NCBI RefSeq assembly: GCF_024294805.1
Contig: NZ_JANCLU010000014.1
Location: forward strand, 1 to 64,000
Origin: Alsobacter ponti
Lineage (GTDB): Bacteria; Pseudomonadota; Alphaproteobacteria; Rhizobiales; Beijerinckiaceae
Direction: 5' to 3'
DNA length: 64,000 bases
Shown here: positions 34,450-42,988 of the stretch, one piece after another
How the letters are laid out: each line of letters begins with the position of its first letter
Numbering within the stretch: position 1 is the stretch's first letter
Translations under genes and position numbers: made by a program
The notes under the pieces: model-generated
Database searches by the model: none
What the model saw: only the letters and a program-made list of their open reading frames with translations
Told to the model about the DNA's origin: nothing

Positions 34450-36747
34450 ATGAGCCAGTCCCCGGTCAACATCGACCTCGCCGGTCACGCCGTGTCCGGC
34501 CATCCCGACACCGCGCCGGTCGACCCCGAGCACGGGCTTCCCGCCGGCTTCGGCGCAGGCCTGCCCGGCACGCTGTTGTTCTGGATCGCCGTCGCGTTCG
34601 GGATGTTCCAGATCGTCACCGCCTTCGGCATCCCCATCGACAAAAATTTCGTGCCCGGCGTCGACATCCTGCTGCTGATGCGCCTCGCCGTGCTCGGCCT
34701 GCTCGGCAGGGCGGTGTTCGTGGCGGCGCGCGGCGGCTCGTTGGCCGCGGGGCTCGCCATGGTCGTGCCGCTCGCGGTCGGGGTCGAGATCCTGGCGCGG
34801 TTCGGCGGCGGCCTGCCGAGCCAAGTGCTGCGCACCGTGCATGTCGGCTTCCTGGTGTTCATCGCCGGCGCGCTCTTCGCCAATCATCGCCTCGCCGGTC
34901 CGGGGGCGAAGGCCCTCGGCTGGCTGCTCGGGCTCGCGGGATTCGGCGTCGGCCTCTACCAGTGGTTCTACTATATCGACCTCGTGAACCGCGCGGGCGA
35001 CCTCACGACGCTTGACCTCGGCGTCGGCATCGCCGGCATCGCGTTGTTGTTCGTCGCCTGCTGGGCCTATCTCGGGCCGGCCCTGCCCATCGTGGCCGCG
35101 ACGTTCCTCGCCTACACGCTGTTCGGCCACCTGCTGCCGGCGCCGCTCAATCATCGCGGCTACGACCTCGCGCAGATCGTCGAGCACATGGCCTACGGCA
35201 CGGAAGGCATCTATTCGACGCCGACCGCCGTCTCCGCGACGTTCATCTTCCTGTTCATCCTGTTCGGCGCGTTCATGGAGCGCGCCGGCGTCATCGATTT
35301 CTTCAACGACATCTCGATGGCGGTGTTCGGCGACAAGCAGGGCGGGCCGGGCAAGGTGTGCGTCGCCTCCTCGGCGCTGATGGGGACGGTGTCGGGCTCG
35401 GGCGTCGCCAATGTGGTCGCCTCCGGGCAGTTCACCATTCCGCTGATGAAGCGCGCCGGCTTCTCCGCCGCCTTCGCGGGCGGCGTCGAGGCCACCTCGT
35501 CGATGGGCGGACAGATCATGCCGCCGGTGATGGGCGCGGTCGCCTTCATCATGGCGGAAACGATCGACGTGCCTTACTCCAAGATCGTCGAGGCGGCGAT
35601 CATTCCGGCGCTGCTCTATTTCGGCGCGTGCTACTGGGCGGTTCACTTGGAGGCCGGGCGCAAGGGGCTGCACGGCCTGCCCCGGGACCAGCTGCCGAAC
35701 GCGCGGGCGCTGCTGCGCGAGAAGTGGTTCCTGGTCGCGCCGCTGCTCGTGCTGGTGGCGCTGCTGTTCGGCGGCTACACGCCGCTGTTCGCCGGCGCGG
35801 TGGGCCTGGCGCTCACCGCCGCCATGATGATGGCCACGGCGGTGGCGACGGGCCTGTCGCGCCAGGCGGTGCGCCTCGCCTTCTGGATCGGCTTCGCGCT
35901 GCTCACGGCTTGGTCGATGACGGTGAGCGTCGCCGCCGTGCTGGCGGTGGTCGCGCTGCTCGTCCTCGCCAACCTGCCGCGCCGCGAAGGCCGCGCCATG
36001 CTGGCAAGCTGCGTGGAGGCTATGGCCGACGGCGCGCGGCAGGCGCTGCCGGTGGGGCTCGCCTGCGCGCTGGTCGGCATCGTCATAGGCACCATGACGC
36101 TGACCGGCGTCGGCTCGATCTTCGGCAACTGGCTGGTCGGCATCGGCAAGGAGAGCATCATCGCCGCGCTGGTGATGACGATGATCTTCAGCCTCATCCT
36201 GGGCATGGGCATTCCCACCATCCCCAACTACATCATCACCTCGTCGCTCGCCGCGCCGATCCTGCTGAAGCTCGACGTACCGCTGATCGTCAGCCACATG
36301 TTCGTGTTCTATTTCGGCATCATGGCCGACCTGACGCCGCCGGTCGCGCTGGCCGCCTTCGCCGCCGCGCCGATGGCCAAGGAGAGCGGCATGAAGATCG
36401 GCTTCGCCGCCGTCGGCATCGCGCTGCCGGGATTCATCGTGCCCTACATGGCCGTCTACGACCCCCAGCTCATGCTGCAGCCCGTCGCCGGACTGGCGGG
36501 ACTGTCCTATTGGGGCGCGGTCGCCTGGGTGGCGGCGAAGGCGTGGGTCGCCGTCGGCCTGTGGGGCATCGCGGCGGTTGGGCACTGGCGTCGGCCGTGG
36601 CCGGCCTGGGCGCGAGGCCTCGCGACCGCCGCGGCGTTCCTTCTCGTCGTGCCGGGCGTCTGGGCCGACATCGCCGGCTACGCGCTGGGCGCGGCGGTGC
36701 TCTGGCTCATGCTGCGCGGAACGCCGCGCGCCGCGAGCCCGGCGTGA
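34450..36747 (+). CDS. TRAP transporter fused 4TM/12TM permease
   Basis: Inner-membrane carrier of 765 residues in which the small (DctQ-like) and large (DctM-like) subunits are one chain, as usual for TAXI-TRAP systems. Roughly the first 230 residues carry several helices including the Q-like part. The M-like part follows, with GTVSGSGVANVVASGQFTIPLMKRAG, ATSSMGGQIMPPVMGAVAFIMAE and the later MGIPTIPNYIITSSLAAPILL and MADLTPPVALAAFAAAPMAK. These Gly/Ser/Pro loops form the substrate and sodium sites. The ATG at 34450 has GGAAG seven bases upstream. Its TGA overlaps the ATG of the DUF1850 gene (TGATG). Confidence 0.94.
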   Translation: MSQSPVNIDLAGHAVSGHPDTAPVDPEHGLPAGFGAGLPGTLLFWIAVAFGMFQIVTAFGIPIDKNFVPGVDILLLMRLAVLGLLGRAVFVAARGGSLAAGLAMVVPLAVGVEILARFGGGLPSQVLRTVHVGFLVFIAGALFANHRLAGPGAKALGWLLGLAGFGVGLYQWFYYIDLVNRAGDLTTLDLGVGIAGIALLFVACWAYLGPALPIVAATFLAYTLFGHLLPAPLNHRGYDLAQIVEHMAYGTEGIYSTPTAVSATFIFLFILFGAFMERAGVIDFFNDISMAVFGDKQGGPGKVCVASSALMGTVSGSGVANVVASGQFTIPLMKRAGFSAAFAGGVEATSSMGGQIMPPVMGAVAFIMAETIDVPYSKIVEAAIIPALLYFGACYWAVHLEAGRKGLHGLPRDQLPNARALLREKWFLVAPLLVLVALLFGGYTPLFAGAVGLALTAAMMMATAVATGLSRQAVRLAFWIGFALLTAWSMTVSVAAVLAVVALLVLANLPRREGRAMLASCVEAMADGARQALPVGLACALVGIVIGTMTLTGVGSIFGNWLVGIGKESIIAALVMTMIFSLILGMGIPTIPNYIITSSLAAPILLKLDVPLIVSHMFVFYFGIMADLTPPVALAAFAAAPMAKESGMKIGFAAVGIALPGFIVPYMAVYDPQLMLQPVAGLAGLSYWGAVAWVAAKAWVAVGLWGIAAVGHWRRPWPAWARGLATAAAFLLVVPGVWADIAGYALGAAVLWLMLRGTPRAASPA

Positions 36748-37130
36748 TGGCGCTGTGCCTGGTCGCGGGCGGAGCCGTCGTCGCGCGGCTCGCCGGCGTC
36801 GCCGCGTTCACGCTGGCCTGGACGCATTCGGTCGAGAAGACCGCCTGGGAGGAAGACTGGACGGTGACGCCGCGCGGCCTCGTCGTCGAGCAGGCGCGGG
36901 TGAAGGGCTCCGGCGCGGGCATGGACCCGCCGCCCGGGGCGCAACTGGTGGACGGCGCGTGGCGGTGGCGGCCGGCGCTGCCGGCGCTGAACGAGATGAC
37001 GCTGCGGCGGTCCGGCGCGGTGGCGGACTGGCGGCTGTGCATCGCCGGAACCTGCCGGCCCCTCGGCGACTACGCGCCGGGCGAGCCCGACCCGCTGACG
37101 CTGCGGGCGTGCGAGGACGTCAGTCCCTGA
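36747..37130 (+). CDS. DUF1850 protein of the TAXI-TRAP operon
   Basis: A 127-residue protein with one N-terminal hydrophobic segment (residues 1-28), probably a signal or anchor. It then has the DUF1850 hallmark WTHSVEKTAWEEDW (29-42), a Met-rich-to-Pro middle (GAGMDPPPGAQ), and paired cysteines in LCIAGTCRPL that could form a disulfide in the periplasm. DUF1850 proteins are regularly encoded next to TAXI-TRAP permeases; the role is unknown but presumably accessory. The start overlaps the permease stop (TGATG). Its 3' end overlaps the small membrane protein gene on the other strand by 11 bases. Confidence 0.88.
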   Translation: MALCLVAGGAVVARLAGVAAFTLAWTHSVEKTAWEEDWTVTPRGLVVEQARVKGSGAGMDPPPGAQLVDGAWRWRPALPALNEMTLRRSGAVADWRLCIAGTCRPLGDYAPGEPDPLTLRACEDVSP

Positions 37131-37353
37131 TCGGCTCGGCGGCCAGCGCGCCCTGCACGAAGCGATACAGCGCGTAGGCGCCGACGAGCCCGAACGCCGC
37201 CATCAGCACGCGCTCGATGACGAGGCCGAGCTGGAACAGGCCGGCGATCGCCCAGCCGGCGGCCAGCGCCAGGCCGAAGATCTCGGTGCCCACGAGAATG
37301 GCGACGCTGACGATGGTCATCAGATTGCGTGTGTTGATGCCGCCGTTGGCCAC
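37120..37353 (-). CDS. Small two-helix membrane protein, unknown function
   Basis: A 77-residue protein with two hydrophobic helices, about residues 11-40 and 43-65, joined by a short turn (GLVIERV). No family recognised. ATG at 37353, with a GAGGGAGA ribosome site upstream on the minus strand. It converges on the TRAP/DUF1850 operon with a short overlap of the 3' ends and is divergent from the GGT-like gene. Composition and codon usage are like the neighbours, so I regard it as a real gene. Confidence 0.7.
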   Translation of the reverse strand: MANGGINTRNLMTIVSVAILVGTEIFGLALAAGWAIAGLFQLGLVIERVLMAAFGLVGAYALYRFVQGALAAEPIRD

Positions 37354-37460
37354 TCTCGTCTCCCTCGTCGCGTGCGGATCCCTGCACTATAACGGCGCGG
37401 GCCGCCATGCAAGAATTCCGAGTCGCCGCGCCTCGGGCGCGGCCGCCGTCCGGGGCTGAC

Positions 37461-39053
37461 ATGACAGACACGCCGATCTTCGCCAGCGCCGCCGTGGCGG
37501 CTCCCCACAGCCTCGCCAGCGAGGCGGGCCGCGCGGTCCTGGCCGCCGGCGGCAACGCGGTGGAGGCGATGGTCGCGATGGCGGCGGCGATCGCCGTGGT
37601 CTACCCGCACATGAACGCGGTGGGCGGCGACGGCTTCTGGCTGGTGCGCGAACCGGGAGGCCGCCTGCACGGCATAGACGCCAGCGGCCCGGCGGGCGCT
37701 CTCGCCACGATCCGGCGCTATCGCGACAAGGGGTACGACGCCATCCCGCCGCGCGGCCCGGACGCCGCGCTCACGGTGGCGGGCGCGGTCGGCGGCTGGG
37801 CGCTGGCGCTCGAGCTGGCACGCGCCCTGGGCGGCCGGATGCCATTGCGCGATCTGCTGGGGGCCGCCATCGGCCACGCCCGGGACGGCTCGCCGGTCAG
37901 CGCCTCGCAGGCGCGCACCACGCCGATGGCCTTCGACGAGGCCAGGCAGGCGCCCGGCTTCTCCGAGACGTTCCTGGTGGAGGGCGCGCTTCCGAAGGAG
38001 GGCGCGACGCAGCGCAACGCGGCGCTCGCCGCGACGCTCGACCACCTCGCCTCGGCGGGACTGGACGATTTCTACCGGGGCGACGTCGGCCGCGAGATCG
38101 CCTTCGACCTCGACCGGCTCGGCGCGCCGGTGACGCGGGCGGACCTCGAGGCCTACCGCGCGCGGCTCGCCGCGCCGCTGACCGCCTCCATTCCCGGCGC
38201 CAGCCTGCACAACATGCCGCCGCCGACGCAGGGCCTCGCCTCGCTGATGATCCTCGGCGTGTTCGCGCGCCTCGGCGTGGAGCGGGGCGAGAGCTTCGCC
38301 CACGTGCATGGTCTCGTCGAGGCGACCAAGCGCGCCTTCCGTGTGCGCGACGCCGTGGTGACGGACCCCGCCCGCCTGCCCGCCGATCCGGCCTCCTTCC
38401 TCACCGCCGAACGGCTCCAGCGCGAGGCCGACGCGGTGTCGATGACGCGCGCGGCGCGGTTCCCGCTCGCGTGGGGCGAGGGAGATACCGTGTGGATGGG
38501 CGCCATCGACGTGCGCGGCACGGCGGTGTCCTACATCCAGTCGATCTACTGGGAATACGGCTCCGGCTGTGTGCTGCCGCGCACCGGCGTGCTGTGGCAG
38601 AACCGCGGGGCCTCGTTCTCGCTCGATCCCTCCGCCCCCAATCCGCTGGAGCCCGGGCGCAAGCCCTTCCACACGCTCAATCCCGCCATGGCGGTGTTCG
38701 CCGACGGCCGGGTGATGCCCTATGGCAGCATGGGCGGCGACGGGCAGCCGCAGTTCCAGGCGGCCATCTTCACCCGCCACGCCTTCGGCATGGGCCCCGC
38801 CGAGGCCGTCGACGCGCCGCGCTGGCTGCTGGGACGCACCTGGGGCTCGGCCAGCGCGACCCTGAAGCTGGAGGACCGCTTCGACCCCTCGCTGGTGCGC
38901 GCCTTGCGCGAGGCGGGCCACGAGGTCGAGGTGCTCCCGCAGGCTTATTCCGACACGCTCGGCCACGCCGGCATGCTGGTGCGCGACCCGCGCACCGGCG
39001 CCGTGGCCGCCGCGCACGACCCGCGCTCCGACGGCGGCGCCGCCGGGCTGTGA
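37461..39053 (+). CDS. Gamma-glutamyltransferase-family protein
   Basis: An Ntn-hydrolase of the GGT family, 530 residues. The proenzyme should cleave itself before T343 in GEGDTVWMGAID, the position of the catalytic Thr. Other family sites are NAVEAMVAMAAAIAVVYPHMNAVGGDGFW (near 32-60), MPPPTQG and PYGSMGGDGQPQ. There is no signal peptide at the chosen ATG (37461), so it is probably cytoplasmic, unlike classical periplasmic GGT. It may act as an acylase or oxamate/amide hydrolase rather than on glutathione. An upstream ATG at 37407 would add 18 residues without domain content. It lies 50 bases upstream of an amidase gene in the same direction, which suggests a common catabolic task on amide compounds. 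Confidence 0.9.
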   Translation: MTDTPIFASAAVAAPHSLASEAGRAVLAAGGNAVEAMVAMAAAIAVVYPHMNAVGGDGFWLVREPGGRLHGIDASGPAGALATIRRYRDKGYDAIPPRGPDAALTVAGAVGGWALALELARALGGRMPLRDLLGAAIGHARDGSPVSASQARTTPMAFDEARQAPGFSETFLVEGALPKEGATQRNAALAATLDHLASAGLDDFYRGDVGREIAFDLDRLGAPVTRADLEAYRARLAAPLTASIPGASLHNMPPPTQGLASLMILGVFARLGVERGESFAHVHGLVEATKRAFRVRDAVVTDPARLPADPASFLTAERLQREADAVSMTRAARFPLAWGEGDTVWMGAIDVRGTAVSYIQSIYWEYGSGCVLPRTGVLWQNRGASFSLDPSAPNPLEPGRKPFHTLNPAMAVFADGRVMPYGSMGGDGQPQFQAAIFTRHAFGMGPAEAVDAPRWLLGRTWGSASATLKLEDRFDPSLVRALREAGHEVEVLPQAYSDTLGHAGMLVRDPRTGAVAAAHDPRSDGGAAGL

Positions 39054-39103
39054 GCCGAACCGGCGGCAGGCCGCTACATTTTTTGAAGGGGACAACGCCC
39101 GCC

Positions 39104-40312
39104 ATGATGACGATGACCGAAGACGATCCCGTCCACGCCTTCGTGCCGTATCCGCCGGCCCCCGTCGCCAGCGCCACGCACGGGCCGCTGGCCGGGCTCA
39201 CGCTGGCGGTGAAGGACATTTTCGACGTCGCCGGCTATCCCACCGGGTGCGGCCAGCCGACCATGCTGGCGCTCTCCGGCGTCAAGGGCGCGAGCGCGCC
39301 CATCGTGCGCCGCTTTCTCGACGCCGGCGCGCGCTTCGTCGGCAAGACGCACACGGTGGAGCTCGCCTATTCGCTGAACGGCCTGAACCACCATTTCGGC
39401 ACGCCGATCAACCCCGCCGCGCCCGACCGCGTGCCCGGCGGCTCGTCGTCCGGGTCCGCCGCGGCGGTGGCGGCGCGACTCGTCGACGTGGCGCTCGGCT
39501 CGGACACCGGCGGTTCGGTGCGCGGCCCGGCCAGCTATTGCGGCCTGTTCGGCATCAGGCCGACGCATGGCCGGCTGCCGCTCGACGCCACCATGCCGCT
39601 CGCGCCCTCGCTCGACACGCCCGGCTGGTTCACGCGCGACGCCAAGACGTTCGAGCGTGTCGGCGCCGCCATTCTCGGGGACGACGCCGCGCCGCTGCCG
39701 GACGCGCCGCGCCTGCTGCGGGCGCGGGACTGTTTCGAGCAGACCGAGAAGCCGGTCGGCAAGATGCTGGAGGCGATCGTCGCCCGCATCGACCGCATGA
39801 TGACGCCGCTGGAGGACGTCACCGCCGCCAACCCCGATTTCGAACCGCTCTACTGGGCGTTCCGGCGCATCCAGGGCTACGAGTCGTGGCAGTCGCTCGG
39901 CGACTTCGTCACGCGCTGGCGGCCCGAGCTGGGCGTGGGCATCGCGGAGCGCGTCGCCTTTGGCAAGGCGGTGACGAAGGCCGAGCTGAAGGAAGCGCTC
40001 GCCGCGCGCAAGACGCAGCGCGCCCACATGGCGGCGCTGCTCGGGCGCGACGGCGTGCTGGTGCTGCCGACCATGCCGGGCCCCGCGCCGCGCCTCGCCG
40101 CCACCGAGAAGGAGCTGGAGACCTCGCGCGCGCAATCGCTGCGGCTGCTCTGCCTGGCGGGCCTCTCGGGCTTCCCCCAGGTGAACATCCCGATCGGCGA
40201 GTTCGACGGCGGGCCGTTCGGGCTGTCGCTGATCGGGCCTCCGGGCTCGGACTTGTCCCTGGTCCGGCTCGCCGGCCGGGTCGCCAAGGCGGCGGCGACG
40301 CGCATCGCCTGA
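39104..40312 (+). CDS. Amidase signature-family hydrolase
   Basis: An amide hydrolase of 402 residues. The Ser-cisSer-Lys triad is visible: K37 in LAVKDIFD, the cis-Ser in PGGSSSGSA (111-119) and the nucleophile S138 in SDTGGSVRGPAS. The chain is shorter than GatA (about 480) and resembles AtzE/indoleacetamide-type amidases; the substrate is unknown. Two ATGs (39104 and 39107) are possible. The Shine-Dalgarno AAGGGGA is rather far, about 13-16 bases upstream. It follows the GGT-like gene and is probably co-transcribed. Confidence 0.9.
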   Translation: MMTMTEDDPVHAFVPYPPAPVASATHGPLAGLTLAVKDIFDVAGYPTGCGQPTMLALSGVKGASAPIVRRFLDAGARFVGKTHTVELAYSLNGLNHHFGTPINPAAPDRVPGGSSSGSAAAVAARLVDVALGSDTGGSVRGPASYCGLFGIRPTHGRLPLDATMPLAPSLDTPGWFTRDAKTFERVGAAILGDDAAPLPDAPRLLRARDCFEQTEKPVGKMLEAIVARIDRMMTPLEDVTAANPDFEPLYWAFRRIQGYESWQSLGDFVTRWRPELGVGIAERVAFGKAVTKAELKEALAARKTQRAHMAALLGRDGVLVLPTMPGPAPRLAATEKELETSRAQSLRLLCLAGLSGFPQVNIPIGEFDGGPFGLSLIGPPGSDLSLVRLAGRVAKAAATRIA

Positions 40313-40400
40313 GGGATCGTTCAAATGCCGCGCATCGCCGCAACGAAACCTTCAGCGCCGCCATGACAATGTAGGGTTGTCCCGCTCAATGGAGGCAACC

Positions 40401-40532
40401 GTGTCCGCCATCGCCACCGCAGGTTTCCGTCGGCTCGCCGTGTATCGCTGGGTGGATATCGTCATCGTCGCCGGCCTGACGGCCCTGGCGGTGGTGCAGA
40501 TGGCGGCGGCGGTCAGCTCGCAGGTGGCGTGA
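40401..40532 (+). CDS. Candidate small membrane protein (43 residues)
   Basis: A GTG-started frame with GGAGG five bases upstream gives a 43-residue product. It begins with a short amphipathic basic part (AGFRRLAVYRW) and continues in one helix, VDIVIVAGLTALAVVQMAAAV. An in-frame ATG at 40389 would have the ribosome site inside the gene, so GTG is preferred. The stretch between amidase and GNAT gene (40313-40737) has otherwise no gene. No homologue known to me. Confidence 0.4.
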   Translation: MSAIATAGFRRLAVYRWVDIVIVAGLTALAVVQMAAAVSSQVA

Positions 40533-40737
40533 GCGGCGCTTTGCGCGCCACGCCCTCGGGCTGGCGTCAGCGGCGCTGCGCGCGCCGCGCCCCCTGGGCT
40601 AGAATGGCGCGCCCGCGTTCAAACGCGAGCGACGATTCGCAGGACGCCATGCAAGCCGCCCATCGCCGTCGCCCATTGCGCTGTCTTTCCCCGGACCGCA
40701 CCGCCGCTCCCGTTCTCCCGGGGCCGTCGTCACGCCG

Positions 40738-41235
40738 ATGATGGCGTGGCGCGGCATGGAGGCGCGCGACCTCGACGCGGTGCTCGCGGTGGCGCGGATC
40801 GTCCATCCGTCCCTGCCGGAGCGCCGCGAGGTCTTCGCGGAGCGCTTGGCGCTGTTTCCGGACGGGTGCCGCGTGCTGGAGGGGCCGGGCGGCCTCGCCG
40901 GCTATCTCGTCTCGCATCCCTGGCGCGCCCGCCAGGCGCCCAAGCTCGACACGCTTCTCGGCGCGCTGCCGCCGGTCGAGGGGACGCGATACATTCACGA
41001 CCTCGCCATCGCGCCGGAGGCGCGCGGCCAGGGCGCGGGCGAGCGGGCGGTCGCCGACGTCGTCGCCGACGCGACGCGTCGCGGCGCGCCGAGCCTATCG
41101 TTGGTGTCGGTCTACGGGTCCGCGCCGTTCTGGCGTCGCCACGGCTTCGCCCCGGCCGACGCGCCGTCCCTCGCGAGCATGCTCGCGTCCTATGGCGCGG
41201 ACGCGGTGTTCATGGAGCGCGCGTTGCGGCCGTAG
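40738..41235 (+). CDS. GNAT-family N-acetyltransferase
   Basis: A 165-residue GNAT enzyme. The acetyl-CoA loop APEARGQGAGERAV follows the strand RYIHDLAIAP and is followed by SLVSVYGSAPFWRRHGFAPAD, as in the family. Three in-frame starts lie close together (ATG 40738, 40741 and 40756); the first is taken. Substrate unknown. It converges on the 5'-nucleotidase-like gene, from which a strong terminator hairpin separates it. Confidence 0.85.
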   Translation: MMAWRGMEARDLDAVLAVARIVHPSLPERREVFAERLALFPDGCRVLEGPGGLAGYLVSHPWRARQAPKLDTLLGALPPVEGTRYIHDLAIAPEARGQGAGERAVADVVADATRRGAPSLSLVSVYGSAPFWRRHGFAPADAPSLASMLASYGADAVFMERALRP

Positions 41236-41249
41236 CCGCGTCGGCGCGA

Positions 41250-41277
41250 GGAGACGCCGGCGCGGGCCGGCGTCTCC
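41250..41277. terminator. Strong hairpin between convergent genes
   Basis: A perfect 12-bp stem, 41250-41261 with 41266-41277, around a 4-base loop lies between the GNAT stop (41235) and the nucleotidase stop (41290). There is no long T-run on either side, but position and strength suggest it ends both transcripts. Confidence 0.65.
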
Positions 41278-41289
41278 CGTCGTCCCGGC

Positions 41290-42810
41290 TTACTTGAGGA
41301 CGATGCGGCCTTCCTGCTTGACCTGGATCGTGCCCAGCTTGCGGGCGTAGACCATGACGTCGTTGGCCATCAGCGAGCCGCCGCTGTCGACGGTCGCGGC
41401 GACCTTGCCCGCCAGGCTCGTGTAGCCGTCGCCGCCGCGCAGCATGAAGTCGTTGGTGGCCACCTTGTAGGTCTTGGCCTCGTCGAGCGGCGCGCCGTTG
41501 ACCTTGACCGACAGGACGCGCTTGCCGACCGGTTGCTTCGGGTCGACCTCGACCGTCAGTCCGGACACCTGCGGGAAGCGGCCCGCGCGGTTCTCGAACT
41601 GGCTGACGCCGTTCTCCAGCGCCGCCTTGAGCGCCGCCCCGGTGATGTCGGTCGTCGCGGTGCGGTTGCCGAACGGCAGTTCGGTGAGGATGTCGCGGCG
41701 CGACAGGGTCGCGCCAGCCGCGTACTGCTTGTTGCCCCGGATGCCGCCGCCATTGGTGATGGCGACGTCCGCGCCGGTGGCGTTCTTCAGCGCGTCGGCG
41801 ATGAGGTTGCCGATGGCGGTCTCCTGCGAGCGCACCGAGGCGGTGCGGCTGTCGAGGTCGACGGCGAGCGTGCCCACCGGGACGTCGAGTTCCTTGGAGA
41901 GCTGCGCCTCGTAGCCCTTCACCTTGGCGAGCACGTCCGGGTCGGGCGTCGCGGTGGCGGTGTCGATGATGCGGAATTCGGGCCGCCAGGTCAGGGTGCG
42001 CTTGGCCCCGTCGACCTTGAGGTCCATCGCCACGTCGATGGCCGTGACGTACTGCGCGTCCTCGCCCGACTCGGCCATCGCGATCTTGCCGTCATAGACG
42101 ACGCGCAAATCGTGGTCGTGGCCGGTGAGGATGAGGTCGACGCCCTTGGCGTCGAAGAGCTGCAGGTCGGTCGACCGGTCGGCATGCACCAGCGCCACGA
42201 TGAAGTCCGCGCCGGCGTCGCGCAGCGCCTTGGCCTGCGCCTTCACGGTGTCCGTGACGGAGGAGAATTTCAGCGTGCCGGGGCTGGAGATCTGCGGCGT
42301 GCTTTCCAGCGCCGCGCCGACGATGCCGATGCGCACGCCGCCGCGCTCCAGCACGATCGTGTCCTTCAGCCCGGGCACCGCGCTGCCGTCCGCCTGGCGA
42401 ACGTTGGCCGCCAGCCAGGGGAATTTGGATTCGCCCATCCGCTTCAGGAACACCTCCTGCCCGAAATCCCATTCGTGGTTGCCGGGCACCAGCGCGTCGG
42501 GCGGCACGGTGTTGAACAGGTCGACCATATGCGCGCCCTGGTCGAAGCCCGCCATCAGGCTCGGCGAGAGCGTGTCGCCGCCATGCGCGAACACGACGTT
42601 GGGGTTCTTCGCCCGCTCGGCCTTGACGATCGCGGCGAGGCGCGGAATGCCGCCGCGGCCCTTCTCCTCGTTCATCAGGTAGATGTCGTTGGTGAGGACG
42701 AACGTGACCTTCACCGCGCCTTGCGCCGACGCGCCCGTGCTCGCCAGCACCGCGAGGGAAGCGCCCGCGAGCCCGAGCCTGAGCGTGTCGCGACGAGAGA
42801 ATGTGCCCAT
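41290..42810 (-). CDS. Tat-exported 5'-nucleotidase/metallophosphatase
   Basis: A 506-residue UshA-like enzyme expected to release phosphate from nucleotides in the periplasm. The N-terminus TFSRRDTLRLGLAGASL is a twin-arginine signal ending near ASAQG (31). The metallophosphatase domain shows D79 in HGGDTLSP, NHE at 111-113 and GHDHD. The nucleotide-binding C-terminal domain has NGGGIRG and NDFMLRGGDGY. The first metal motif, usually D-x-H, reads NDIYLM (41-46), so His is replaced by Tyr44. This may alter one metal site or mark a subfamily. The ATG at 42810 gives the complete Tat motif. Convergent with the GNAT gene, divergent from ferrochelatase. Confidence 0.9.
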   Translation of the reverse strand: MGTFSRRDTLRLGLAGASLAVLASTGASAQGAVKVTFVLTNDIYLMNEEKGRGGIPRLAAIVKAERAKNPNVVFAHGGDTLSPSLMAGFDQGAHMVDLFNTVPPDALVPGNHEWDFGQEVFLKRMGESKFPWLAANVRQADGSAVPGLKDTIVLERGGVRIGIVGAALESTPQISSPGTLKFSSVTDTVKAQAKALRDAGADFIVALVHADRSTDLQLFDAKGVDLILTGHDHDLRVVYDGKIAMAESGEDAQYVTAIDVAMDLKVDGAKRTLTWRPEFRIIDTATATPDPDVLAKVKGYEAQLSKELDVPVGTLAVDLDSRTASVRSQETAIGNLIADALKNATGADVAITNGGGIRGNKQYAAGATLSRRDILTELPFGNRTATTDITGAALKAALENGVSQFENRAGRFPQVSGLTVEVDPKQPVGKRVLSVKVNGAPLDEAKTYKVATNDFMLRGGDGYTSLAGKVAATVDSGGSLMANDVMVYARKLGTIQVKQEGRIVLK

Positions 42811-42988
42811 GAAAGAACTCCCACTAATCCTGGCGAACGGAAACCGCGTATGCGGCTAGGATGAAGCCTGAATGACGGGGAGACAAGCGGCCAGGCTCAC
42901 GGCTGCGGACGCATCCCCTTGGACTTCGGCGAGAAACCGCCTACCTAGGCGCAAATCACCCGGGCGCTGTACACGAGGCCACCGAGAC

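Noticed and set aside
34324-36585. 753-codon open frame on the minus strand
   Set aside because: Mirror of the TRAP permease gene; composition dominated by Arg, His, Asp and Gln with no membrane or enzyme motif.
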